Below the pieces are notes generated by a model. That model was not told where the DNA came from. It saw only the letters and a list, made by a program, of their open reading frames with translations, and made no database searches. From the NCBI GenBank assembly GCA_026225945.1, contig JAMJFZ010001761.1, positions 2,501-66,500 on the forward strand: a stretch of 64,000 nt of DNA, read 5' to 3'. Each line of letters begins with the position of its first letter. The stretch's first letter is position 1. Shown here piece by piece: positions 46,916 through 57,500 of this stretch. The stretch is from Cricetomys ansorgei. Its lineage: Eukaryota > Chordata > Mammalia > Rodentia > Nesomyidae. The position numbers and the translations under genes were made by a program.

Positions 46916-48300
46916 ACACATCAAACACATTTAACTTGAGAAAATACTACTGTATAGAGCATAAATATTCAAAGCGCCCATCATTACTACTAAATATAAC
47001 ATCTTTATACATTAAGATTTTATTAATCAGACCAATGGTGACAAAATACATAGGCATTGTACTTTTTATTAGAAAGGTAAGACTACATAGACAAAAAAAT
47101 GTAGGGTAGGTTCCTGTTAAATATCTCTGAAACATGAAGATTCCAAAGTCACATGTGAATGACTAGAAAGGCAAAAGATAAAAGTATTTGTTAAGTACAT
47201 TTGAGATTTTTAAATTATGAAAGAAATTTTAAGTGAGTCTTCTGCTGATTCCAAAGGGCCTTCTACAAGCAAGGACGTTCACTTGTTTGATCTTCCATAG
47301 CAATACAAGTAAAATAAAGATACTGAGCAATAGAATTTTGAACATAATTTCAATTCCTAAATTCTGTACCAGTAAATCACTCTAATTTCATCATTTATAA
47401 ATCTTGATTATATAGGATTTCTGATTTGCCAGTTGGGATAAATATAAAGAGAGTGGATTAACTATATATGACATCTTGATAGAAGCAATTTTCGTGAGAC
47501 CATGGGGCTATAAGTCAGGCAAGAATGGGTCGAGGAGTAAGTGGGAAGACACAGGGACGGTGAGAATAAAGCCTTCAATCTAAGCTTAGCAAGCATGAAG
47601 GTTAGCAAGGAAAAGAGGGAGATACAATGGTTAAGGAGTTGGTAATATGAGGAAAAAATGTGGTAACATTGGGGAAGCCTTAAGCATATTTGATGCCAGT
47701 GACTCAGTAAACATAAGAATAAAATATGCCCTAATTGTGCTGTAACTCTGGGTGGGGGTGGATGTATTCTGTATGTTGTATGAGAGAAGTAAAATTAAAA
47801 TTAAAATAAATGAATAAAATTAGCTTATTTTAATAATAGAAAAAGAACACAAGGTAAGTGTCTCAAGAAGTTGAGAGGGCAGGATTCAAAGTACAGGTGA
47901 ATGAAAGAACACAGTTTGCCATTGAGGTCAATCAGGGATGCTGTCCGAGCCTGTGCTTAGTTCCCTTCTTGGACATGCTTCCTGAAAACACAGGCCCTTT
48001 GTTCTCATTTGCAACAAGTCAACCTTTGGGTCAGAGGAGACTTAATAGAAACTGAAGCATCTCCAATGAGGCAAAAGAAACAAGAATGATGGATAAAGGT
48101 GTTGTCAATTTATTTTCAGACATTGTTTTAAATCTTCATTCTTAATTATGGTGATCCCCAACCTTAAATGGAAAACTGCACTCTCTTTTATTATAAAAAA
48201 TATATTTGATCATTACAGTGGTGGTCTTTTTTTTTATTATTGCTATGGAAAATATATATGTTAACATAAATAGCTTGTATATTCTGCAGTTCTTTTTAAA

Positions 48301-48303
<3 letters not shown>

Positions 48304-48352
<49 letters not shown>
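48304..48352. repeat. (TG)n microsatellite
   Basis: About 24 pure TG units, likely polymorphic. Confidence 0.98.
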
Positions 48353-48354
<2 letters not shown>

Positions 48355-49473
48355 TGTATATTGGGTGGGCATGCTTCAATATGTGTAGATATCAGAGAGG
48401 AGAGAGCAACTTATGGGAGTCAGTTATCAGTTTCTACTATGTGGGTCCTAAGGCTTAAATTCAGGTCATTGGTCTTGCTGGCCAGTGATTTCTATAATGA
48501 GCCGTCTCACCAACTCATGAACGTCTCTTAACAATCACCAAGCAACTTGATAAACAAGAAGATATATCAAATATCAAAATATCAAAACGATTTTCTGGTC
48601 TACATAATGCTTGATCAGCATATGAATTTCATGTCATTGATAATAATTTTGATCTATTGTGGCTATGCCATAGTTCAAACACAACTGTTACATATATATG
48701 AAACTGACTGGTTTCGCGAATAAGTAAATTAAATTTCATTTATATGCTGGAGATAGTAAGATTCACACCCTCCTAGAAATCACATAGTAAGAGTTTGGCC
48801 TGGGGTTGGATTACAGAAAAAAAAAAGCCATCAAAGGCTGGCAATAAAAGGATGACTATTATTGAGAGGATAGAAATCTTCTGTTGTTTAATAGTCTTTC
48901 TTCCATCTCTACACCCCCCTCCTTTTTCCTTTTCTCCCTTCTTTCACTAGTCATAGTACCATTTTTCTTTTCCTTTCTTTTCTTGTCTTGTAATATCTTA
49001 TCTTGACGATTTACTATGGAACAATACTTAAGTGATGTTAGAATTAGAGATGTTGTCTATGATGTTATAAATTTGTATTTGGATGATAAAGAAATACATC
49101 CGAGGAAGAAAAGATTTACTTGGGAGTTCAGTATCTCTCATGTGTGTCAATAGCTGTTTCTAGTATAGGTCAACAGACCACCTTAGATATATGAGAGAAC
49201 AATACTGATATTGTTCATTGATCATCAGAACACAGAGATATGAGAGTGAGAGATAAAGCAAAAGTTCACCAAATTCTTCCTTGGTTATAAATTGTCGTAA
49301 AAATTACAATTGATTTTCAGAAGCATGACCTGGGTCTTTTAATATTTGAGTCCCTTGTTGATCAGATTAATAGATTTTATTATGATTCAAATTATTACTA
49401 AGTTTAAGTTGATTTTTTGTTATTAGAAAATGAAATGTTATGGAAGATGCCTACTGCAGAAAGGGAAAACTTC

Positions 49474-49775
49474 AGCTGGGTCTAGGATGATGGTTCAGTG
49501 CATAAGTGCTTGTTGTAGGAGTTTGAGGACCTGGGTTTGTATCCCAGTTGAAAGTCAGGTGTGCTGTGTGTGTCTGTATCCCCAGTGCTATGAGGTGGAC
49601 ACAGGAAGGATCCATCCTGCTCAATGGCCAGCCAGTCTACCAATCATTAAGTTCCAGGATCAAAGAGAGACTCTGTGTTAACAAATAAGGAGACTGATAG
49701 AGGAAGACACCTAAAGTGTTTATCTCTAGCTTCATGCATAGGTGTATGGACCCACACATGCAGCCAACATTCTTT
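49474..49775 (+). mobile_element. B3-type SINE
   Basis: 'aggatgatggttcagtgc', 'ttgaggacctgggtttg', 'atggccagccagtctacc' and the terminal 'ttatctctagcttcatgc' are in B3 order. Confidence 0.75.
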
Positions 49776-49947
49776 GATATGTGCAGTTGAATTTTCTTAC
49801 ATTTTTTAAAATGAAATACTATGAAGATGAATCTTCAAAATCCTCTCTGACCTGGTCAATGCTTTAAGATCTTTGGGCTGAGAATGTAGTTAAATTCTGG
49901 GATGCTTGCCTAATTAGTACATGCCCTGGATTTGATATTGAGTGCTT

Positions 49948-50072
49948 TTGTGTTTGTGTGTGTGTGTGTTTGTGTATGTGTGCGGTATGTGTGTGAATGT
50001 GTATGTCTATGTTTGTGTTTATGTGTGGTGTGTGTTTTTATGTGTATGTATGTGTGTGTGTGTATGTGCATA

Positions 50073-50111
<39 letters not shown>

Positions 50112-50112
50112 G
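49948..50112. repeat. Compound (TG)n microsatellite, 165 bp
   Basis: TG-rich with TTTG, TATG and CGG interruptions, ending in a pure TG run, followed by GGGTA repeats (three copies of GGGTA/AGGTA). Confidence 0.95.
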
Positions 50113-50319
50113 GTAGGGTAAGGTAGCCATTACTACACCCATCAATTCCTCTTTCCCATATTTAAGATCCAGTCCTCCCCTACCTTCAGTGTTTCTTAAA
50201 CTCTTGTTGTTAACCACATTCTTCTTTACCACCCCTCCTTTCCCATCTGGAACTTATCAATGCCCTGAGCTTTCATCACTAGGTCTGTGCTAAAGACACT
50301 TAGATATTTGTTTTTATTT

Positions 50320-50900
50320 TAGACGTGCTCCTCCTCACTCCCAGTAAATCCAGGCATCTGCCCATCATCTCCATTATGTTGCTGTAGAGCATTATAACTC
50401 CCACTCCACCCTTCACCCAGTCTCTTGAGTAAGCAGTTGCTCTTGTCTGCCACTTCTTCAAGCTCTCTTCTCCACATATCCAGGAAGCATTCCAGTCTTA
50501 CCTTCTTATTGTCTGTTAAATCCAACTTTGTTTTCCATTTCTTGCCTCTGTCATAGCTTGAACTTTTCCTGAATAATAGCAGCAACCGCTATTCTCCATT
50601 TTGCTACTCTAAACCTCTAAATCCTACAGTCTGCACAAAGAAGTGTCTTTTCTCAGATGCAGATGTGATCCTGCGGGTGTCTGCGTAAGATTCTTACTGT
50701 CTTCCTTTGCTTTCCAGAATAAAATCTTAGTTTGCTAGCGTAACACTTGATGTGCTTTGAAGTCTAAACCCTGTCACAAGGCTGATACTGCAGCCCTTCC
50801 CTTATGACTAAAGTGTCAATCTTGGGCTATCCATACTTTTGTACACTGTTACTTTGGATCTTTCTCTCCATTTCCTGAGTATCTATGCCTCAACAACCTA
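50320..50900. repeat. Ancient LINE-like relic, family not named
   Basis: 'tgcagatgtgatcctgcgg', 'ttccagaataaaatcttag' and 'gtgctttgaagtctaaacc' follow the order of a widespread old mammalian repeat. The ORFs over it have no known domain. Confidence 0.4.
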
Positions 50901-51206
50901 CTGAGAGAGACTGAGCCCAATTTAGGAGAGAGTAAGGGATAATAGACTCTTTATATAAATATAACAATATAATATATATGTTCTTTATACAAATAGCAAT
51001 TCTTTATGTTGACTAGCTGAAATGACTGTCAGGGGAAGGATAAAGTAAGGGAAGAGTATAATATCTCACGTAGTTACTGTCTCCTTGCACTCTTGGTATG
51101 GCTGGTGTGACATGGAAGCAGAAACTATACTTTGGAAATGACGCTGGCCCCCTTCTCATGATGACCATTGGAACAATGGTGAACAATTTGCATTCCTGCA
51201 GACGTA

Positions 51207-51248
51207 GCAGAACCTCAAGCATCTTGACTTGAACACCTCAACCTTAGC
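51207..51248. repeat. 14-bp minisatellite, left part
   Basis: Units of the ATCTTGACTTGAGC type (14 bp): 51221-51234 and 51235-51248, with a weak unit before. Same array as 51475-51612, split by a B2. Confidence 0.75.
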
Positions 51249-51251
51249 ATC

Positions 51252-51466
51252 CTTTTAGTTTTATCAGTTTATGTGTCCGAGTGTTTTGCTTGCATGCATG
51301 TATGTTCACATCATGCTTGCCTGGTTCCCAAGAAGAAGGTGGTAGATTCCATGGGACTGGAGTTACAGAGAGCTGTAAACTGCCATGTGGGTGCTGGGAA
51401 TTGAACATGGGGCTTCTTCAAGAGCAACATGTGTTTTTAACTGCTGAACCAACTCTCCTACTTCTC
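51252..51466 (-). mobile_element. B2 SINE inside the minisatellite
   Basis: Inverted B2: 'ttgcttgcatgcatgtatg', 'gactggagttacagagagc', 'catgtgggtgctgggaattg', 'ttttaactgctgaacc'. Flanked by ACCTTAGCATC (51241-51251) and ACCTAAGAATC (51467-51477), 9 of 11 equal, read as an aged target duplication. Confidence 0.88.
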
Positions 51467-51474
51467 ACCTAAGA

Positions 51475-51612
51475 ATCTTGAGCTGAACATCTTGACTTGG
51501 GCATCTTGAATTAAGGATCTTGTCCTGAGCATCCTGATTACAACACCTTGACCTAAATGTCTTGACTTGACTATCTTGTCTTGAGCATTATATGAACATC
51601 ATGACTTGTATG
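51475..51612. repeat. 14-bp minisatellite, right part
   Basis: Eight successive 14-bp units from 51475 to 51586 in perfect register (ATCTTGACTTGGGC and variants), then an 11-bp unit and a last partial unit. Confidence 0.88.
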
Positions 51613-52829
51613 ATTATTGCCAGTTGAACTTTTTAGGAATTAAATCACAAAGCATCGGTCACAGAATACATTTGGTGTAGAACAGGGGCGTACTTGAGTC
51701 ATAGCCTGATTGATAATTGAATGAAATTTTGTTAGCCAGGAGATTTCCTAATTTTAAGTCACAGCTCACAGAGCTCTCAAAGGAGAAAACTTGACTTTCA
51801 ATTTTCTTTCTAAATTTACAGCATAAATATGAGGCTTTGGTAGTTAACTATCCTTCATATAGTATATTAATTTGGAAAAAAAGCAACAAAATAATATTTT
51901 CTTTCACCTAGTTTAGAATTATATTGACTAATCAGAATTTCTATTTATCTGTCTATTCTCACCAGAATTCTTAAGATTGCTTGGAGAAATTTATCCATTT
52001 ACTAGAGCTCTCAAGTACTAAAGATTTTAATTGCCAGGAGAAAGGAAAATTTATTGTGAAATAATAAACAAATAAAAAGATAAGATACTACTAGCAAGAT
52101 GTAGCAAAACAAGAAAATAGCGCTTTTCTCACTATGACCTTTCCAAAAAGGCATAATTAGATGGAACAACCCATGCTAAAAATTTACAAAATGGAAATAG
52201 CCATTTTATAAAAGTACAAAGGGAGAAATACATATATTTAGAAAAAGCTTCCCTGGTATTTACTAAGATCTCATAATTAGGTAGCTGGATAGCAAAGAAT
52301 ACTTCACTGGGTAAAATACAATCTAGTGATACTGTAATGATTAACAAGACCAACATCTTCATAGAATTTTGTTTATTTTTCTTTTCTGGTGGGGAAGAAG
52401 TCCGTACTAATTTCTCTTGCTAAAGAAATTGCGTGTTCAATAACTGGGATAAGACCCGCTGTGTTGTAAACACTGCCTAAATTTAGCTTGAATAAACCAG
52501 TCAAGAATTCAACCTCTGTTTGACAAACTAATTGGCTTGAGTTTTAAAACCATCAGTTATGTAATAAAACTGTATGCAGTCAATTAGGGTGAACTGATTA
52601 TGTCCAGGCAGTTTCATTTGTGAAGAATGATGTTAGCTGTTGAATTCTGAGTTACTCGCTGGATGACTAAGGATGACTCAGCCTTTCTTGTGTAAGTGTG
52701 AGCTTTTCAGTTCCTCACAGATTTCACAGGACTACCAGGCAATGGGCTGCATTTTACCAAAGGAGACAGTAATTTTTGCCTTAAAAAATAAAAAAGAGTA
52801 TTAATGTCAGGTCTTTCCACTGAATGACC

Positions 52830-53250
52830 TGTGATGGTTTGAATAAAAATGAACCCCATAGGCCCATATGTTTGATGGTTAGTCATCAGGAGTGACACTG
52901 ATTGGGAGGGATTTGGAGATGTGGCCTTATTTGAAGAGGTGTGATCTTGATGGAAGAAATGTGTCACTGGGGGTGGGCTTTGAGGTTTCAAGGGCCCAAG
53001 ACAGATCCAATGACTTTCATTGTCTTGCTGCTGCCTACTGATATGGACATAGGACTCTCAGCTACTTCTGCCTGCATTTCACCATGTTCTCACCATGATG
53101 ACAATGAACTAAATCTCTCAAACTGTAATCAAGCCCCAATTCAATTTTTATAACTTTATAAAATATAACTATATAAAATGTAACTTTATAACTTTGTAAG
53201 AGTTCCCATGGTCATGGTGTCTCTTCATAGCAATAGAACCCTGACTAAGA
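52830..53250 (+). mobile_element. ERVL/MT2-like solo LTR, second copy
   Basis: Same pattern as 43693-44085: 'gatggtttgaataaaaatg', 'agaaatgtgtcactgggg', 'gtgggctttgaggtttc', 'ctctcagctacttctgcc', 'ggtcatggtgtctcttc'. Near its 3' end an ATAACTTTATA-type motif has expanded locally (about 53147-53196). Confidence 0.7.
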
Positions 53251-53507
53251 TGTGGCCACAGGAGGAGCTGGGAAGAGGAACTCGGGTTCTGAAATGGAGA
53301 CACAACTAATTTTTCCATGTGTTCTTGTGTTCTGCTTGAATGTTGTGAGGAAAATCAAGGACAAACACCATTAGAACATTAGTGCAGAGGGAATCTGTGC
53401 AAGAGAGACCTTTCAGGGCAAGGACACAGAGGAGATGGAATCTAATGGCATTCCACACATTTGTAATTGACCAAACTGTTTCCAGGTTCTCTTAAAAATA
53501 TTTCCAG

Positions 53508-53790
53508 CGAGTGTGAGGAGATAGCTTAGTTAGCAAAGTGCCTGCCATACATGCACAGGGACCTGAGATTGGACCCCATACATGCACAGGGACCTGAGAT
53601 TGGACCCCATACATGCACAGGGACCTGAGATTGGACCTCCAGTGTCCATGAAAAGCCTAAAATCCAGGTGTGGTTGGGTGTGTTTATAACTCCAGCTTTA
53701 GGGAGGCAGAAACAGGAGGATCCCTGAGTATCCTAAGTATCAATGATACGCAGTCAGTGAGTTCTGAGTTCAGTGGATGACTCTACTTCA
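53508..53790 (+). mobile_element. B3/B4-type SINE with internal triplication
   Basis: 'gaggagatagcttagttagc', then three identical 31-bp units (53545-53637), then 'aaaatccaggtgtggttggg' and 'gaggcagaaacaggaggatcc', the rest of the SINE body. Confidence 0.75.
53545..53637. repeat. Perfect 31-bp tandem triplication
   Basis: Three identical copies, each starting CCATACATGCACAGGGACCT and ending GGACC, at 53545-53575, 53576-53606 and 53607-53637. Confidence 0.98.
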
Positions 53791-54369
53791 AAATATAAGG
53801 GGAAAAGCGACGGTGGAAAAAGGTAAGGGATATTAGCCAGAAACCTTCACGTTCACATGCACATACACACACACACACAATTGTTTCCTAGCACATAGTA
53901 TTGATTATTATTTTTACATGCGCACACATATGCACATCTCATAAGGAAAGAGGCCAAGTATGTCCTCCTTGCTTTTGCCCTCAGAATAGTAATTCTCCCC
54001 AAATATTTGTCAAACTGTGAATGGGGTTATGTTTTTTTGTTAATAACCCCCAAGCACAGAATACTCTTTTTTAGTAGCACAGATTCAGAGAGTTCTTAAC
54101 TACATAGTTCATGGTCTTATACCTATATGGCAAATCACCAAACCCAGTATGAAAAGATCTTACAGTATTAACTAAAATCCTGTATGTGGGCTCAAACATT
54201 TAATATTGAAAGTATATTCTTAAAAATGTCTTATTGGAAAATAAAATAGATTCTAGTGGGTGGACAGATGCTCCATAAGAAGCATGTGGTAATTATAGCT
54301 GTGGACAGAGATTAATGTGAATGAAGTATTGATCATTCTATATTTTTTTAGATGTTGCTGTCAGACGAA

Positions 54370-54505
54370 AGCTGAGTATAGTAACAAATGCCTGCAAAAG
54401 TACACATGGTCTTTTGCTAGAAGGACCATGAGTTTGAGATCAATCTGGGTGACATAATGAGTTCCAGGCTAGCCTGATCTAACTCATAAGAAGTTTAAGA
54501 AAACA
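54370..54505 (+). repeat. Degraded B1-like SINE
   Basis: 'gctgagtatagtaacaaatgc', 'gagtttgagatcaatctggg' and 'gttccaggctagcctgatc'. Confidence 0.55.
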
Positions 54506-54689
54506 CAACAGACTTAAAAACAATGCTCTAATCATTGACTGTCAGACTCTAGCACCAAGTGTTTATGTGTGAGGACAAGAGTGACTGGTTCTCACATATG
54601 TTTGGTATGAATGAAAAATTGTATGATGACATAGTATGGCATTAATATGATAATTGAAAAAAAAGTTACAGAGATATTTAAACTATGCC

Positions 54690-55235
54690 ATCACAATCCA
54701 GCCCATGGAATTTTTACTACAGAAATAGAGATTTGTTTTCTAACAAAAAAACATGGAAGTGAATGTTAGTAGAGGATTCATTTGTGATAAGTGAGAACTA
54801 GAAACAGACAGCATCCTTCATCAGGAGTATGGATAGACAAATGGTGTCGTTACTACTATATATGTAACTAGTGTTGCAAAATGTGAAAGAATATACTAAT
54901 GTGTTACAATATATTGATATATGCAGTAAATTAGGTGATGCAAAAACACATGCAAAGTTTCAGAAGCCAGTGTGTAAAGGATTAGTGCTGTATGATTCCA
55001 ACTGCATGGCATTTTGGCAAATGGAAAACTATACAACAAGTGAAAAGATTCCTGGATTTAGAGGATTGGCTATGGCGGAGGAACTAGTATACAGGTAAGC
55101 CTGGGAGGTGTTAGAACAATAGCATTGACATCCTGATTGTGACAATAGTTTTGTAAATCTATACATCTGATGAACTCAAAAGACCTGTATGGTGAATGAA
55201 AAAAATGTGCTATTTTAAAAGTGAATAGAAAAATC
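54690..55235 (+). mobile_element. L1M-type LINE 3' end
   Basis: Collinear with an old L1: 'caatccagcccatggaattt', 'gaactagaaacagacagc', 'gtatggatagacaaatgg', 'ctgtatgattccaactgc', 'gacatcctgattgtgac' and 'catctgatgaactcaaaag'. The small ORF here (54871-55098) is decayed L1, not a gene. Confidence 0.8.
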
Positions 55236-56949
55236 GCACAATGTATAATATTTCAAAAATTGTATAAGTATCTGAGACTTAAAGTCATATCTCCTTGGGT
55301 TTGTATGTGAAGATTATGAGTCTTGGAAACTATGGTCCACTTCCCTGGGGGATGGCAAAGTAGAAAATTAATTTATAGTATTACTGTCAGATCTATAAAA
55401 TAGTCATGATTAACACTGAAACTTACCTAAAGTTACTTAAAAATCCAGGCAATGGTATCTTGTCTGAACCCATCATTTTATTGTCCAGTTATGTGTCCCC
55501 TCCCCCAGCACTTGTTCTGTCATTAAGTAATATAGCAGAATTTGAAAGAGAGAAAAGTTTACAAACCTGTTGCTAGAGAAAGCATGACTTAGGGACAAGT
55601 ATATTGATACAGCAGGCAAGCACTGGCACTTTTCTCACAGCTGAGCCTTTTCTCCACTCAGTCTCCAGTCCAATGGAAACCACATATTTATTAAATGATT
55701 GATACTTGTGCTGTTTGGGAACCACGGGAATTTCCATCCTAGATCACATCATTAGTTTGTCACATCTTAACATCTCACTACTGGCTACGGTAATTACCCA
55801 GCAGTGCATTAGAGGGGAATTTAGCTCTTCCCTACAGAATATCTGACCAGTGTTTTCTAGTGCCTATTATTGTTGAGATGTGCACAGGAATTCCTGAGAG
55901 AAGACACTCAATGGAGAGAAGCTGTCTACTCTCCAAATGCATTTTTGTCTCTAGGATTTTGACAATATGGATTTGGGTCCAAATGTTAGGGATTGTACTG
56001 ATCCACTTAATGACCAATGCTTTTATTTTCCTAATCTATAATGAGGCTATAAGATCACAGTTTCATTAAATGCCACAGACTTTATACATTTGGAAGTTCC
56101 ATAGTTCAATTTTTTTCCTTGACAGTTTCATGTTTATAATAAATTTTGGCCACATACCCCATTCCTATAATTTCCTCCTTCTCCGGCCGAAATCCTTCTT
56201 CCTAACAAGCCTCCTTATACTTTCAGATCTTTTTGTGTGTAGTTCACTGTGTTTAGTTAGAGTATCTTCCTGAGCATGGGTAGCATGTTATTCAATGGTA
56301 GGGTATTATTTACTGCGGCAAGAACAGCTTGCCATTTACTATGTCAATGAAGAAAATGACACTCTTCAAACAGCAAGTTAACTGGCAATAATCTCCCAAA
56401 GAGGTGTAGTGTCCCATGGGCCCATCCCACATCCGTGATGAAATGTTGACAGGCCCAATCTTGTACAGATAAAGCACAGCTTAAGTGAGCTTGTGAGAGC
56501 AATAGCCATGTGCTTTATAAAAAGCAAATCAACCTCTTTATGTTTGTAATATAGCTGTGGGTTCCTCAAGAATGGTCTCATGACTAATTATCCCTAAATA
56601 ATAATAATAAACATATAGGCAGTACTCTGTGTAAATGTTATATTTAATATAATAGTGTAATCATGTATAGCACATGACCTTTGATTTTTAAGAATGGGAT
56701 AGAGGAACTGACTAATTTAATATGATCTTCTTGTCTCCCAGGTTGATGTGGAAAGTGCACAATCATTGTTTTGGGATAGGCCCAGTAGAAAGCTATTCAG
56801 CATTCACAGCTTCTAATGAGAATCTCAAAAGTCAGAGACAAACAACTATTTTTCAGATATCCAGAACATAATACTTAGATAGTCTAATAAATAAGAACAT
56901 TTGTTGTCATTGATGTTTGTAAGCAGAGTTGTAGTTATTTCATTTCTTA

Positions 56950-57500
56950 CATTTTAAAATTTAATTTTCATGTTTTAAAGTGACCTATCATATCTACTTC
57001 CCATCTCTCATCACCTTCCCTCCAATTCGTTCCCTTGCTCCCCCTCCACTATTCCCTCCCAGATGCATGTTTTTCTTTTTTTAAAAACCTACTGAATTTA
57101 CTTCATGCGGCCTCTGTATGGATGGTGTAGGACCATCTGCTGGAGCATGGGTGGTACTTCCGAAGACAACTGTGATAAAAGCTGACTCTTGCTCCCCTGG
57201 TAACTATCATTTACCAGTAACTCCTCCCCTACAGGTGGGATTTCTTGGTTCCCACCCTCATCCACATTTGAATCTTGTCTGGCTAGATCTTGTGCAGATC
57301 TCATGCATGCAGTCATAGCTGCTGTGGGTTCATGTGTACAATAGACGCCTCATGTCCAGAAAATATTTTTCTGCTTCAGTCACCCATGGCCTTGGTTCTT
57401 ACAGTTTATCTGTCCCCTTTTCCATCGTGTTCTTTGAGCTTCAGAAGGAAGGTATGAAATGGATGTTTAAGGACAATCAAGCCATACAATCAGTGAGTAA
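56950..57500 (-). mobile_element. Rodent L1 (Lx-type) 3' tail
   Basis: Inverted rodent L1 3' UTR: C/T-rich end at left, then 'gcggcctctgtatggatgg', 'ccatctgctggagcatggg', 'tggctagatcttgtgcag', 'cagtcatagctgctgtggg' and 'cgcctcatgtccagaaa'. Confidence 0.75.

Noticed and set aside
43693..53250. Two same-orientation ERVL-like LTRs about 9 kb apart, as ends of one provirus
   Set aside because: The sequence between them has SINEs, an L2-like relic and unique DNA but no retroviral coding region, and the two LTRs are well diverged from each other. Two solo LTRs are more likely.
54871..55098. Small ORF with a protein-like look
   Set aside because: Collinear with decayed L1 3' sequence.
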